DNA of 64,000 nucleotides from Clostridiales bacterium (lineage in GTDB: Bacteria > Bacillota > Clostridia > Oscillospirales > Oscillospiraceae): the NCBI GenBank assembly GCA_022768185.1, contig JALEMS010000004.1:1-64000 (forward strand). The letters are read 5' to 3'. Every line of letters begins with the position of its first letter. The first letter of the stretch is position 1. Below the pieces are notes generated by a model. The model saw only the letters and a list, made by a program, of their open reading frames with translations, did no database searches and was not told the DNA's origin. The position numbers were made by a program, and so were the translations under genes. Of the stretch, positions 53,354-63,562 are shown one piece after another.

Positions 53354-54823
53354 ATGAAACACTTCTGTATGCCTGTTCTGATCGCGCTGCCCGTTCTGGC
53401 CGGCATCGTGCTGGCCGCGGCGCGGATGCGCCGCCGGACGTGCAAGCTCTGGCTGATGACCGCCGTGTTTGCCGTGGAGGCCGCCGGCGTCGTGTGGCTG
53501 GCGCTCAACGGCGCCGATGACGTCACGCTCTTCCGCCTCACCGACACGCTGGTCATCTCGCTCTCGCTCGACCGGCTGGGCAAGCTGTTTGCGCTCGTGT
53601 TCAGCTTTGCATGGATGCTGGTCGGTATCTTCTCCTTCCGGTATATGACACATGAGAAGCGCGAGGATCTGTTTTTCTCCTTCTTTCTCATCTGCGAGGG
53701 CATGCTGCTGGGCGCGTGCTTTGCGGCAAATCTCATTTCGCTCTACCTCTTTTATGAAATGGTCTCGCTGCTGTCGATGCCGCTGGTGCTGCATTCGCTC
53801 ACGCGCGAGGCCGTGGCCGCCGCGCTCAAGTATCTGTTCTATTCCGTTGGCGGCGCATTTCTGGCCCTGTTCGGCCTGTTTGTCCTGTCCCGATACTGCA
53901 CCACGCTCACCTTCACGCCGGGCGGCACGCTCGATCTTGCCGCGCTGCCTGGCAAGGAAAACCTCGTGCGCGCGGCTGCCTTCTGCTCCATCCTCGGCTT
54001 CGGCGTGAAGGCAGGTCTCTTCCCGCTGCACGCTTGGCTGCCGACGGCGCACCCGGTCGCCCCCGCGCCGGCCAGCGCGGTGCTCTCCGGCATCATCACG
54101 AAAATCGGCGTCATCGCCTCCATCCGCATGATCTACTGCATCACCGGCACCCAACTGCTGGCCGGCAGCTGGGTACAGCAGACGCTGCTCGTGCTCTCTC
54201 TCATCTCGGTGTTCATGGGATCGATGATGGCCCTCCGCGAAACGGTCTTCAAAAAGCGTCTGGCCTACTCCACGGTCAGTCAGGTGTCCTACGTGCTGAC
54301 GGGTGTGTTTCTCATGAATGAGCAGGCGCTCACCGGCGGTCTGCTGCATGTCGTCTTCCATGCGAGCATCAAGGTCTGTCTCTTCCTCACAGCCGGCTCC
54401 ATCATCTACCACACCGGCAAGACCAACGTCACCGACTACCGCGGGCTCGGAAAGCAGATGCCGCTGACGCTGTGGTGCTTCACCTTTGCCTCGCTTGCGC
54501 TGGTGGGTATCCCGCCGTTTTCGGGCTTTGTCAGCAAATGGTATCTGGCCGCCGGCGCGCTCGGCTCCGGCCTGGGCGCATTCACGTGGGTCATCCCGGC
54601 AGTGCTGCTCATCTCGGCGCTGCTGACAGCCGGCTACCTCATCACCATCACGGCCATCGGCTTCTTCCCGGGCAAGGACTTCGTCGTCCGCGGAAAACGG
54701 TGCGACGGTTCCGTTCTCATGTGGGGGCCCATTGCGGCTCTGGCGCTGTTTTGCCTGCTGGCCGGCGTCTTCTCCGGCGTGCTCGTCGACCTGGCCCGGT
54801 CGGTCGCACAGAGCCTGATGTAA
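53354..54823 (+). CDS. Antiporter-like subunit 2 (MrpD/NuoM type)
   Basis: 489 residues. Conserved Glu at 135 (LYLFYEMVSLLSMPLV) and Lys at 219 (LGFGVKAGLFPLHAWLPTAH, then PVAPAPASAVLSG), close to E137/K219 of Bacillus-type MrpD. A second Lys in helix 12 area (ISAFSGFVSKW-type segment, FSGFVSKWYLAAGA). Likely carries one proton path. Twelve bases after subunit 1, with its own ribosome site. Confidence 0.92.
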   Translation: MKHFCMPVLIALPVLAGIVLAAARMRRRTCKLWLMTAVFAVEAAGVVWLALNGADDVTLFRLTDTLVISLSLDRLGKLFALVFSFAWMLVGIFSFRYMTHEKREDLFFSFFLICEGMLLGACFAANLISLYLFYEMVSLLSMPLVLHSLTREAVAAALKYLFYSVGGAFLALFGLFVLSRYCTTLTFTPGGTLDLAALPGKENLVRAAAFCSILGFGVKAGLFPLHAWLPTAHPVAPAPASAVLSGIITKIGVIASIRMIYCITGTQLLAGSWVQQTLLVLSLISVFMGSMMALRETVFKKRLAYSTVSQVSYVLTGVFLMNEQALTGGLLHVVFHASIKVCLFLTAGSIIYHTGKTNVTDYRGLGKQMPLTLWCFTFASLALVGIPPFSGFVSKWYLAAGALGSGLGAFTWVIPAVLLISALLTAGYLITITAIGFFPGKDFVVRGKRCDGSVLMWGPIAALALFCLLAGVFSGVLVDLARSVAQSLM

Positions 54824-54836
54824 GGAGGTGCTGAAG

Positions 54837-56318
54837 ATGCTTGGTTCTTATTGGATTCTGCTTCCGGTCTTCTTCCCCATCGTCATGGGTTGCCTCTATT
54901 TTGCCGTCGGTCTGGCGCTGAAAAACAACAAGGCTGCGCGCGAGTGGTTCCTGATGGCGGTGACGCTGGTCACCTCGCTGTCCATGTGGGCGCTGATCCT
55001 CTGGGGCGACGGGCAGCCGCTGGAGCTGTTCCGCTTCACGCGGGAGCTGTCCTTTGTCTTCCGCATCGACGGGCTGGGCAAGCTGTTCGCGGGGCTGGTG
55101 GCCACGCTGTGGCCCGTTACCATGCTGTACGCCTTCGAGTATATGCGCTATGAAAAGCGTCAGCGCACCTTCTTTGCGTTCTTCCTGATGGCCTACGGCG
55201 TCACGCTCGGCATCGCCTGCGCCGGCAACCTCACGACCATGTACTGCTTTTACGAAATGCTCACGCTCAGCACCGTGTACCTCGTGCTGCACCCGATGAC
55301 GGAGCGCTCCGTGCGCGCCGCGCGCGCGTATCTGGCCTATTCCATCGGCGGCGCGGCCTTCGGCTTCCTGGGGCTGGCCTTCCTGGTGATGCAGGGCGCG
55401 GGCGGTCTGTTCACGCTCGGCGGCCTGCTGACGGAATATGCCGGCAGCATTCACACACTGTGCTTCGTGTTCATGATGGGCTTCCTCGGCCTGAGCGTCA
55501 AGGCAGCCGTGTTCCCGTTCCACGGGTGGCTGGTGAAGGCCGCCGTCGCTCCCACGCCCGTCACGGCGCTGCTGCATGCCGTGGCCGTCGTCAAGGCCGG
55601 CGCGTTTGCCTGCATCCGCTTCACGTATTACTGCTTCAGCCCCGACCTGATGCGCGGCACCTGGGCGCAGACGGTCATTCAGGCGCTGGTGATCTTCACG
55701 ATCTTCTACGGCTCGGCCATGGCGCTGAAGGAAACGCACCTCAAGCGCCGGCTGGCCTATTCCACGGTATCGAATCTGTCCTACGTGCTCTTCGGCGTCG
55801 CGCTGATGACCAGGGCCGGCATGATGGCCGCGCTGCTGCACATCCTGTTCCACGCGGTGGTAAAGATCCTCGGCTTCTTCAACGCCGGCGGCATCCTGCA
55901 CGAGACGGGCCTGCAGTACCTGCCGGACCTCAACGGCATGGCGAAAAAAATGCCCGTTACCTGGGCCACCTTCACGGTTTCGGCGCTGGGCCTGTCCGGC
56001 ATCCCGCTGTTCAACGGCTTCATCAGCAAGTGGAACCTGCTGGTAGCCGCCGCGCAGGCGGACACGGTCATGGGCTACATCGGCTCGGTCGTGCTGCTCA
56101 TCTCGGCGCTGCTGACGGCCATCTACATGTTCAGCGTGGTCGTGCGCGCCTACTTCCCGCGCCGGGACGATGACCTCTCCCGGCTCGCGCAGGTGCACGA
56201 GGTCAACCTCTATATGGCCATTCCCTTCGTGCTGCTTGCCGTCATCATTGTCGTCACGGGCATTTACTGTGTTCCGCTGGAGCATCTGGCGCACAGCATT
56301 GCCTACGGCCTGCTGTAA
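54837..56318 (+). CDS. Antiporter-like subunit 3 (MrpD/NuoM type)
   Basis: 493 residues. Glu at 140 (TTMYCFYEMLTLSTVYLV) and Lys at 222 (GLSVKAAVFPFHGWLVKAAV, then APTPVTALLHAV). PLFNGFISKWNLLVAA marks the helix 12 Lys. The ATG at 54837 is chosen because AAGGAGG lies nine bases before it; a GTG three codons upstream overlaps the ribosome site. Differs enough from subunit 2 that the duplication is not recent. Confidence 0.92.
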   Translation: MLGSYWILLPVFFPIVMGCLYFAVGLALKNNKAAREWFLMAVTLVTSLSMWALILWGDGQPLELFRFTRELSFVFRIDGLGKLFAGLVATLWPVTMLYAFEYMRYEKRQRTFFAFFLMAYGVTLGIACAGNLTTMYCFYEMLTLSTVYLVLHPMTERSVRAARAYLAYSIGGAAFGFLGLAFLVMQGAGGLFTLGGLLTEYAGSIHTLCFVFMMGFLGLSVKAAVFPFHGWLVKAAVAPTPVTALLHAVAVVKAGAFACIRFTYYCFSPDLMRGTWAQTVIQALVIFTIFYGSAMALKETHLKRRLAYSTVSNLSYVLFGVALMTRAGMMAALLHILFHAVVKILGFFNAGGILHETGLQYLPDLNGMAKKMPVTWATFTVSALGLSGIPLFNGFISKWNLLVAAAQADTVMGYIGSVVLLISALLTAIYMFSVVVRAYFPRRDDDLSRLAQVHEVNLYMAIPFVLLAVIIVVTGIYCVPLEHLAHSIAYGLL

Positions 56319-56330
56319 AGGAGGCGCATC

Positions 56331-58403
56331 ATGAACGACAACCTGCTTCTTTTCATTGTTTTCTTCCCCTTTATCGCGGGCCTGCTGGCCTACCCGCTCG
56401 GCAAGGCGTCCAACCGGGCGCGCAACGTCTGGGTAGGGCTGGTGTCCATCGCGGAGTTTGCCGTGACGGTATACGCCTGCGTGCAGGCCGGCAGCGGCAC
56501 ACTGCATGCCGGCTGGCAGGGCTTCTGCAGTCTCGGCCTGCGTTTTGAGATGGACGGCTTCCGCCGCGTCTACTGCGTGGTGCTGGCCTTCATGTGGATG
56601 ATGACGCTGCTGTACTCCCCGGAGTATTTCGCCCATCACCATCACCGCAGCCGCTACTACCTGTTCAACCTCTTCACCCTCGGCGCAACAGCCGGCATGT
56701 TTCTTGCGCAGGATCTGTGCACCGCATTCGTCTTCTTTGAGATCATGTCCTTCACGTCCTACACCTGGGTCGTCCAGGAGGAGACGCCGGAGGCCATCCG
56801 CGCAGCCAACACCTACCTTGGCATCTGCATCATCGGCGGCCTGACGGCCCTGATGGGCCTGTTCCTGCTGCAGCACCACCTCGGCACGCTGGAGATCAGC
56901 CGCCTGTATGAGGCGGCCGCCGCCTTTGAAAACAAAACCGTCCTCTACTGGGCCGGCGCGTGCCTGCTGTTCGGCTTCGGCGCAAAGGCCGGTATGTTCC
57001 CGCTGCACATCTGGCTGCCGAAGGCGCACCCGGTGGCCCCGGCTCCGGCCAGCGCCCTGCTCTCCGGCATTCTCACAAAGGCCGGCGTGTTCGGCATCCT
57101 CGCCGTCACCTGCAGCGTGTTCCGCTATGACCCGGCCTGGGGTCGCGTGATCCTCGTGCTCGGCACGGTCACGATGGTGCTCGGCGCGCTGCTGGCGCTG
57201 GTTGGCGTCAATCTCAAGCGCGTGCTCGCCTGCTCCTCGCTGTCGCAGATCGGCTTCATTCTGGTCGGCGTGGGCATGATGGGCCTGCTGGGCGAGCACA
57301 ACGCCCTGGCCGGCCGCGGCGCGCTGCTGCACATGGTCAACCACTCCACCTTTAAGCTGGTGCTCTTCATGGTGGCCGGCGTCGTCTTCATGAACACGCA
57401 CAAGCTGGAGCTCAACGACATCCGCGGCTTTGGCCGCGGTAAGCCCCTGCTGCACTTCTGCTATCTCATGGGTGCGCTCGGCATCGGCGGCATCCCGCTG
57501 TGGAGCGGCTACGTCAGCAAAACGCTGCTGCATGAGTCCATCGTGGAATACGCCGCGGAGCTGGCCGCGCATGGGCTGCCCGCCGGCGGCATCCACGCTG
57601 TTGAATGGCTGTTTCTCTTCACCGGCGGCCTCACGCTCACCTATATGACCAAGCTTTACGTCGCGCTCTTCTGGGAAAAGAATCCGGATGCAAAGCTGCA
57701 GGCCGCCTACGACCGGAAGCGCCCGTGCATGAATCCTGTCAGCAGGTTCGCACTCGGGGTCCCGGCGGCGGCCATCCTCGTCATGGGTCTGTTGCCCAAC
57801 GCCGTGATGGATCGCATCGCCGACGTCGGCACGGACTTTCTGCACCTCGGCCCGATGGAGCACGCCGTGCACTACTTCACATGGACGAACCTGAAGGGGG
57901 CCGTCATCTGCATCGTCATCGCCGCCGTGCTCTATCCGCTCGTCGTTCGCCGTCTGCTGATGCGTACACAAAACGGCGTGCGTGTCTACGTCAACGTGCT
58001 GCCGACGTGGATGGATCTGGAGGACAGCGTCTACCGGCCGTTCTTCCGCGTCCTGTTCCGCTTTCTCGGCAACGTTGCCCACTGTGTATGCGACGCGCTG
58101 GACGCTGTCGTACTGCTGCTGCATAAGCTGATCTTCTTTGCAAAGGACGTAAAGAGCGACGACTCCACCTCCCGCTCGCTCGTCTACCGCACCGGCCGCC
58201 TGCTCGACCGTGTCTGCGCCGCCTGCAGGGGCGAGCCGCTCGCCTGGGACGAGGAAGGCCCCCATGCAGAGCATATGGTCGAGCGCGCCGCCGTGCGCCG
58301 CTATCGGGAAAGCCTCATCACCAGCGCCATGTCCTTTGCGCTGCTGCTGATGGTGATGGCGCTGGCCGCCGCGTTGATTTATTTGCTGATTCGCAATACC
58401 TGA
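56331..58403 (+). CDS. Antiporter-like subunit 4 (MrpA/NuoL type, extended C-terminus)
   Basis: 690 residues. Antiporter-like fold at about 1-520 with Glu 137 (TAFVFFEIMSFTSYTWVV) and Lys 219 (GFGAKAGMFPLHIWLPKAHP). The C-terminal ~170 residues hold a helix at about 525-545, a polar region with YVNVLPTWMDLEDSVYRPFF and DDSTSRSLVYRTGRLLDRVC, and a last helix (about 665-685). Such a lateral extension recalls the NuoL/MrpA tail that braces complex I-like machines, though homology cannot be shown by eye. The MbhD/MbhE domains usually found at the MrpA C-terminus are encoded separately upstream. Confidence 0.9.
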   Translation: MNDNLLLFIVFFPFIAGLLAYPLGKASNRARNVWVGLVSIAEFAVTVYACVQAGSGTLHAGWQGFCSLGLRFEMDGFRRVYCVVLAFMWMMTLLYSPEYFAHHHHRSRYYLFNLFTLGATAGMFLAQDLCTAFVFFEIMSFTSYTWVVQEETPEAIRAANTYLGICIIGGLTALMGLFLLQHHLGTLEISRLYEAAAAFENKTVLYWAGACLLFGFGAKAGMFPLHIWLPKAHPVAPAPASALLSGILTKAGVFGILAVTCSVFRYDPAWGRVILVLGTVTMVLGALLALVGVNLKRVLACSSLSQIGFILVGVGMMGLLGEHNALAGRGALLHMVNHSTFKLVLFMVAGVVFMNTHKLELNDIRGFGRGKPLLHFCYLMGALGIGGIPLWSGYVSKTLLHESIVEYAAELAAHGLPAGGIHAVEWLFLFTGGLTLTYMTKLYVALFWEKNPDAKLQAAYDRKRPCMNPVSRFALGVPAAAILVMGLLPNAVMDRIADVGTDFLHLGPMEHAVHYFTWTNLKGAVICIVIAAVLYPLVVRRLLMRTQNGVRVYVNVLPTWMDLEDSVYRPFFRVLFRFLGNVAHCVCDALDAVVLLLHKLIFFAKDVKSDDSTSRSLVYRTGRLLDRVCAACRGEPLAWDEEGPHAEHMVERAAVRRYRESLITSAMSFALLLMVMALAAALIYLLIRNT

Positions 58404-58603
58404 GCGCACACACCTGAGCCTGCCCTTTCGTGCTGTTCCGCATGCTGCGCGTGCGGAACAGCACGACGCATCAACCGGGGAACACCTGTCATAACGCAAA
58501 TTTAGGGGAGCCGGTCGGGTGAAAACACAGCGCACGACGCTGTGTTTTCACCCGGCTGGCGCCCGTATTTCTTTCTCCGGGAAACGCATGGCAACAAATT
58601 TAT
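58404..58603. other. Intergenic with two strong hairpins
   Basis: Hairpin 1: GTGCTGTTCCGC (58430-58441) with GCGGAACAGCAC (58453-58464). Hairpin 2: a perfect 17-pair stem beginning CGGGTGAAAACACAGCG (58516-58532) with its complement at 58538-58554, five-base loop, and extended by GCCGG/GGCTGGC. Neither is followed by a good T-run. They may terminate or stabilise the Mrp-type mRNA. Confidence 0.6.
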
Positions 58604-58632
58604 TTGAAAAACGATCAAAATTATTATATAAT
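58604..58632 (+). promoter_or_regulatory. Promoter of the dehydratase activase gene
   Basis: TTGAAA (58604-58609), 17-base spacer, consensus TATAAT (58627-58632), in an AT-rich island 45 bases before the ATG. Confidence 0.8.
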
Positions 58633-58676
58633 AAAAAATTAACAATACGTACTACAGGAAACGAGGTATATCCCCC

Positions 58677-61600
58677 ATGCTGGGAAGCTACGCATTTGGC
58701 ATCGACATTGGCTCCACCACCGTAAAGGTCGCGCTGCTCGACCAACAGCTCCGCCTGCTTTACGCAGACTATCAGCGCCATTTCGCCAACATTCAGGAAA
58801 CGCTCGCCGAGCTGCTCGAGCGTGCCTGCGCCAAGCTCGGCAGTCTGACGCTGCGCCCCGTCATCACCGGCTCCGGCGGTCTGGCGCTGGCACAAAAGCT
58901 GGGTATCCCGTTCGTTCAGGAGGTCATCGCCGTCTCCGCCGCGCTGCGGAAGGAAGCCCCCCAGACGGATGTGGCCATCGAGCTGGGCGGCGAGGACGCC
59001 AAGATCATTTATTTTGAAAACGGCAACACCGAGCAGCGCATGAACGGCATCTGCGCCGGCGGTACCGGTGCGTTCATCGACCAGATGGCCACCCTGCTGC
59101 ACACCGATGCAGCCGGCCTCAACGAGCTGGCCGAGCAGAGCGCCTCCATCTATCCCATCGCCGCACGCTGCGGCGTGTTTGCAAAAACCGACATTCAGCC
59201 GCTCATCAACGACGGCGCGGCACGTGAGGACCTGGCCGCCTCCATCTTTCAGGCGGTCGTCAACCAGACCATTTCCGGCCTGGCCTGCGGCAAGCCCATC
59301 CGCGGCCACGTGGCCTTTCTCGGCGGCCCGCTGCACTTTCTGCCGCAGCTCAAGCAGCGCTTTGTCCTCACGCTCGGACTGGACGAAGCGCACACCATCG
59401 CCCCGGAGCAGGCGCACCTGTTTGCCGCCATCGGCAGCGCCATGCAGGCCGACGGCGCGCCCGAATGCAGCGCAGACGAACTGATCGCCCGACTGCACAG
59501 TCATGTTGCCATCGACATGGAGGTAGAGCGCCTTGCCCCGCTGTTTGAAAGCGAGGCGGACTATGCCGCCTTCATCGCGCGCCAGAACCGCTACCATGTG
59601 CCCCGCCGCCCGCTTGAGCACTATCGCGGCCGCTGCTACCTGGGCATCGACGCCGGCTCTACCACGACGAAGGCCGTGCTGGTCGGTGAGGACGGCGCCC
59701 TGCTTTACGGCTTTTACGACAACAACCACGGCAACCCGCTCTCCACCGCCATCCGCGCCATGCGCGAGATCCACCACGTGCTGCCCGAGGGCGCGGAAAT
59801 TGCCTGGTCGTGCTCCACGGGGTATGGCGAGGCGCTCATCAAGGCCGCGCTCGAGCTGGACGAGGGCGAGGTGGAAACCGTCGCGCACTACACCGCCGCC
59901 GCCTTTTTCGATCCGCAGGTCGACTGTATCCTCGATATCGGCGGGCAGGACATGAAATGCATCACCATCCGCGACGGCGCGGTGGACAGTGTGCTGCTCA
60001 ACGAAGCCTGCTCCTCCGGCTGCGGCTCGTTCATCGAAACGTTTGCCCAGTCGCTCGGCTGCACGGTTCAGGAATTTGCGCAGCAGGCCCTGCACGCGGC
60101 GCACCCGATCGACCTGGGCACCCGCTGCACCGTGTTCATGAACTCCAAGGTCAAGCAGGCCCAAAAGGAAGGCGCAACCGTTGCCGACATTTCCGCAGGT
60201 CTGGCCTATTCCGTCATCAAAAACGCGCTTTATAAGGTCATCAAGGTCTCAGACGCCTCGCAGCTGGGCCGCCATATCGTTGCCCAGGGCGGCACATTCT
60301 ACAACGACGCCGTGCTCAAGAGCTTCGAGCGCATCGCCGGCTGTGAGGTCATCCGTCCGGACATCGCCGGCCTCATGGGTGCGTTCGGCGCAGCCCTCAT
60401 CGCACGCGACCGCGCCGTGCCAGGCCGGGCCTCGTCCATGCTGCCCATGGAGCAGATTTCCGCCCTGCAAAGCACCACGACCATGACCAACTGTAACGGC
60501 TGCTCCAATCACTGCCGCCTCACCGTCAATCATTTTTCCGACGGCCGCCGCTACATCAGCGGAAACCGCTGCGAACGCGGCGCAGGCAAGGCAAAGCGCC
60601 TGTCGGATGTTCCGAATCTCTTTGAATACAAATGCCGGCGGTTGTTCGACTATACGCCTTTGCAGGGCGAACAGGCGCCGCGCGGGCGCGTGGGTCTGCC
60701 GCGCGTGCTCAATTTCTACGAAAACTATCCCTTCTGGTTCACATTCTTCACGAAGCTTGGCTATGAGGTGGTGCTCTCGCCGGAGTCGACGCGCAAGATC
60801 TACGAGCTGGGCATCGAGTCGATCCCCAGCGAATCGGAGTGCTATCCGGCAAAGCTGGCCCACGGCCATGTCATGTGGCTGCTGCAGCAGGGCGTATCCT
60901 ACATTTTCTATCCCTGCATCCCCTACGAGCGCGCGGAGTTCCCCGGGGCCGTCAATCACTATAACTGCCCCATCGTCACCTCCTATGCGGAAAACATCAA
61001 AAACAACATAGAGGAGCTGACCGCGCCGGGCGTACGCTTTGAGTGCCCGTTTCTGGCCTTTACCAGCGAGGAGACCCTGACCGACGGTCTGCTCAAGGCC
61101 TTCCCCGCGCTGCCGCAGAACGAGGTTCGCGCTGCCGCACATGCCGGCTGGGAGGAGCTGGCCCGCATGCGTGAGGACATCCGCCGCAAGGGCGAGGAAA
61201 CGCTCGACTGGATGCAGAAAAACGGCCGCACCGGCATTGTCCTGGCCGGCAGGCCATACCATCTCGACCCTGAAATTCACCACGGGATCCCGGAGATGAT
61301 CGCCTCCTACGGTGTGGCCGTGCTGACGGAGGACGCCGTGTCCCACCTGGCCCCGATTGAGCGCCCGCTGCGTGTCAACGACCAGTGGATGTACCACACC
61401 CGGCTGTACGCTGCAGCCGCCCTCGTGCGTCAGCGGGAGGATCTCAATCTCATCCAGCTCAATTCCTTCGGCTGCGGTCTGGACGCCGTCACCACCGATC
61501 AGGTACACGAGATTCTTGAATCTGCCGGCAAGATCTACACCTGTCTGAAGATCGACGAGGTCAATAACCTTGGCGCGGCGCGCATCCGTGTGCGCTCGCT

Positions 61601-62912
61601 GCTGGCTGCGCTGGCGGCCCGGCAGAAGGCGGGCATGCCGCGCGTCATCCGGCCCATGTCCATCGAGCGCGTCCCCTTCACCAGGCAGATGCGGAAGGAA
61701 TACACCATTCTCTGTCCGCAGATGGCTCCCATCCACTTTGCCATCATTGAGGAGGCCTTCCGCGCCAGCGGCTACCGGCTGGTAATCCTGTCCAATGACA
61801 ACAAGCAGGCCGTAAACGTCGGCCTCAAATACGTCAACAACGACGCCTGCTACCCCTCCCTGCTTGTGGTGGGACAGATCATGCAGGCGCTGCTCAGCGG
61901 CGAGTACGATCTCAACCGTACCGCCGTCATCATGAGCCAGACCGGCGGCGGCTGCCGCGCGTCCAACTATATTGCCTTCATCCGCCGCGCGCTGAAGAAG
62001 GCCGGCATGGAGCAGATTCCCGTCATCTCCGCCAACCTCAGCGGACTGGAGCAGCACCCCGGCTTCAAAATCACGCCGGGTCTCGCCGTCCGCGCTGCCA
62101 TGGCTGCGGGCCTGGGAGATGTGCTGATGCGCTGCATCTACCGCATGCGGCCCTACGAGCTGGAGCCAGGCGCGGTCAACGCCCTGCACCGCCGGTGGGA
62201 AGCGCGCTGCCGCGCCCTTGTCGCCTCGGCACACCCGTCGCTGGCCGCTTACCGGCGCATGTGCCGCCAAATCATCGAAGACTTCGACCGCGTCCCCATC
62301 TCGGAGGAACGCAAGGTGCGCGTCGGCGTGGTCGGCGAGATCCTCGTCAAGTTCTCCCCCATGGCCAACAATCATCTGGTGGACACACTCGAGCGCGAGG
62401 GCGCAGAGGCTGTTGTGCCCGATCTGCTCGACTTCATGAGCTACTGCCTGTACAACACCAACTTCAAGGCCGAATACCTCGGCACGAAGCCCTCCTCCGC
62501 ACGCAAGGCCAATCTTGGCATCCGGCTGATCGAATGGCTGCGCAAAACCGCTGTGGAGGCCTTCTCCCGCAGCAGGCACTTCACTCCGCCGGCCCGCATC
62601 GAGCACCTGGCCGAGATGGCCAAAGCCGTCGTCTCGCTCGGCAACCAGACCGGCGAAGGGTGGTTTCTCACCGGCGAAATGCTTGAGCTGATCGAAAGCG
62701 GCGTGCCGAACATCGTGTGCACGCAGCCCTTCGGCTGCCTGCCCAACCACATTGTCGGAAAGGGCGTCATCAAGCAGCTGCGCCGCCTGCATCCCGAGGC
62801 CAACATCGTCGCCATCGACTACGACCCCGGCGCCAGCGAGGTCAACCAGCTCAACCGCCTCAAACTGATGCTCTCCAATGCACAGCGGAACCTGCAGGCA
62901 CAGAATGGATAA
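58677..62912 (+). CDS. Fused 2-hydroxyacyl-CoA dehydratase activase (BcrAD/BadFG type)
   Basis: 1411 residues. Two ASKHA ATPase domains in tandem: residues 1-~300 ([48 protein letters not shown]) and ~320-600 ([55 protein letters not shown]). A Cys-bearing segment [15 protein letters not shown] and GNRCERG follows near 610-650, then DUF2229 and a dehydratase-like C-terminal half ([57 protein letters not shown]). Such fused proteins are common in Clostridia; the smaller relatives inject electrons into dehydratases by ATP hydrolysis. No dehydratase genes are adjacent, so the client is unknown. Confidence 0.88.
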   Translation: MLGSYAFGIDIGSTTVKVALLDQQLRLLYADYQRHFANIQETLAELLERACAKLGSLTLRPVITGSGGLALAQKLGIPFVQEVIAVSAALRKEAPQTDVAIELGGEDAKIIYFENGNTEQRMNGICAGGTGAFIDQMATLLHTDAAGLNELAEQSASIYPIAARCGVFAKTDIQPLINDGAAREDLAASIFQAVVNQTISGLACGKPIRGHVAFLGGPLHFLPQLKQRFVLTLGLDEAHTIAPEQAHLFAAIGSAMQADGAPECSADELIARLHSHVAIDMEVERLAPLFESEADYAAFIARQNRYHVPRRPLEHYRGRCYLGIDAGSTTTKAVLVGEDGALLYGFYDNNHGNPLSTAIRAMREIHHVLPEGAEIAWSCSTGYGEALIKAALELDEGEVETVAHYTAAAFFDPQVDCILDIGGQDMKCITIRDGAVDSVLLNEACSSGCGSFIETFAQSLGCTVQEFAQQALHAAHPIDLGTRCTVFMNSKVKQAQKEGATVADISAGLAYSVIKNALYKVIKVSDASQLGRHIVAQGGTFYNDAVLKSFERIAGCEVIRPDIAGLMGAFGAALIARDRAVPGRASSMLPMEQISALQSTTTMTNCNGCSNHCRLTVNHFSDGRRYISGNRCERGAGKAKRLSDVPNLFEYKCRRLFDYTPLQGEQAPRGRVGLPRVLNFYENYPFWFTFFTKLGYEVVLSPESTRKIYELGIESIPSESECYPAKLAHGHVMWLLQQGVSYIFYPCIPYERAEFPGAVNHYNCPIVTSYAENIKNNIEELTAPGVRFECPFLAFTSEETLTDGLLKAFPALPQNEVRAAAHAGWEELARMREDIRRKGEETLDWMQKNGRTGIVLAGRPYHLDPEIHHGIPEMIASYGVAVLTEDAVSHLAPIERPLRVNDQWMYHTRLYAAAALVRQREDLNLIQLNSFGCGLDAVTTDQVHEILESAGKIYTCLKIDEVNNLGAARIRVRSLLAALAARQKAGMPRVIRPMSIERVPFTRQMRKEYTILCPQMAPIHFAIIEEAFRASGYRLVILSNDNKQAVNVGLKYVNNDACYPSLLVVGQIMQALLSGEYDLNRTAVIMSQTGGGCRASNYIAFIRRALKKAGMEQIPVISANLSGLEQHPGFKITPGLAVRAAMAAGLGDVLMRCIYRMRPYELEPGAVNALHRRWEARCRALVASAHPSLAAYRRMCRQIIEDFDRVPISEERKVRVGVVGEILVKFSPMANNHLVDTLEREGAEAVVPDLLDFMSYCLYNTNFKAEYLGTKPSSARKANLGIRLIEWLRKTAVEAFSRSRHFTPPARIEHLAEMAKAVVSLGNQTGEGWFLTGEMLELIESGVPNIVCTQPFGCLPNHIVGKGVIKQLRRLHPEANIVAIDYDPGASEVNQLNRLKLMLSNAQRNLQAQNG

Positions 62913-62952
62913 CACAGAGCTTCCGGGGCCGGTAACGCGGTCCCGGAACACA

Positions 62953-62987
62953 GAAAGCCCGGACAGCCTTATGCTGTCCGGGCTTTC
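62953..62987. terminator. Terminator between activase and S1-domain genes
   Basis: GAAAGCCCGGACAGC pairs perfectly with GCTGTCCGGGCTTTC (15 pairs, five-base loop). Lies between convergent genes. Confidence 0.85.
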
Positions 62988-63001
62988 AACAATATTTCGG
63001 T

Positions 63002-63448
63002 TTATCTGCGGCGGCGGCCGCTGCTCCGGCGGTTCTCACGCTGGCGTGTGTCGGAAATGCGGCTGTCAGACTCCTGCATAAAGTGCCGCAGCTTATCCTC
63101 AAACAGCGCGTCGCCCGACAAGGGCTGCGCCGGGCCGTTCTGAATTGCAGGGCGGCGCGGCGTCTGCGGACGCGGCCGCTCCGGCGGCATCTGCTGCTCA
63201 ACAGCGCGCTTGATGGACAGGTTGATGCGGTTGCCCTCTCCATAGGCCAGCAGCTTCACACGGACGGTCTGCCCCACCTGCAGATGATCGTGGATGTCCT
63301 TTACATAGGTGTCGGCAATTTCCGAAATGTGCACCAATCCGCTCTGCCCGTCCGGCATGGCAATGAATGCGCCGAACGCTGCGATGCCCGTCACCTTTCC
63401 TTCAAACACTGCGCCTGCTTCCAACTGTGCCAAGGCCCTGTCCTCCAT
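63002..63448 (-). CDS. S1 RNA-binding domain protein
   Basis: 148 residues. One S1 domain at about 8-78: GAVFEGKVTGIAAFGAFIAM, GLVHISEIADTYVKDIHDHL, VGQTVRVKLLAYGEGNRINL. The rest is a disordered Pro/Arg-rich tail ending GRRRR. Similar to YabR/YugI proteins; YabR lies next to divIC in Bacillus, and the arrangement here is the same, with divIC 114 bases upstream. RNA or ribosome binding is likely; precise role unknown. Confidence 0.88.
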   Translation of the reverse strand: MEDRALAQLEAGAVFEGKVTGIAAFGAFIAMPDGQSGLVHISEIADTYVKDIHDHLQVGQTVRVKLLAYGEGNRINLSIKRAVEQQMPPERPRPQTPRRPAIQNGPAQPLSGDALFEDKLRHFMQESDSRISDTRQRENRRSSGRRRR

Positions 63449-63562
63449 TGTATCTTTCTGTCAATACGCGACGCCAACCGCGACCGGAAAACCGCTTGTA
63501 AAGGCCTCTGCCCGCCGCACCCGCGCAGCCATGACACACCGGGCGCAGCACAACGGCGCGCC

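Noticed and set aside
54717-58535. A 1272-codon open frame antisense to the antiporter genes
   Set aside because: Composition is dominated by His/Gln/Glu/Arg as expected from the reverse complement of hydrophobic codons; no family, and real genes lie on the other strand.
60249-62951. A 900-codon open frame antisense to the activase gene
   Set aside because: Shadow of the activase coding sequence; no ribosome site or domain of its own.
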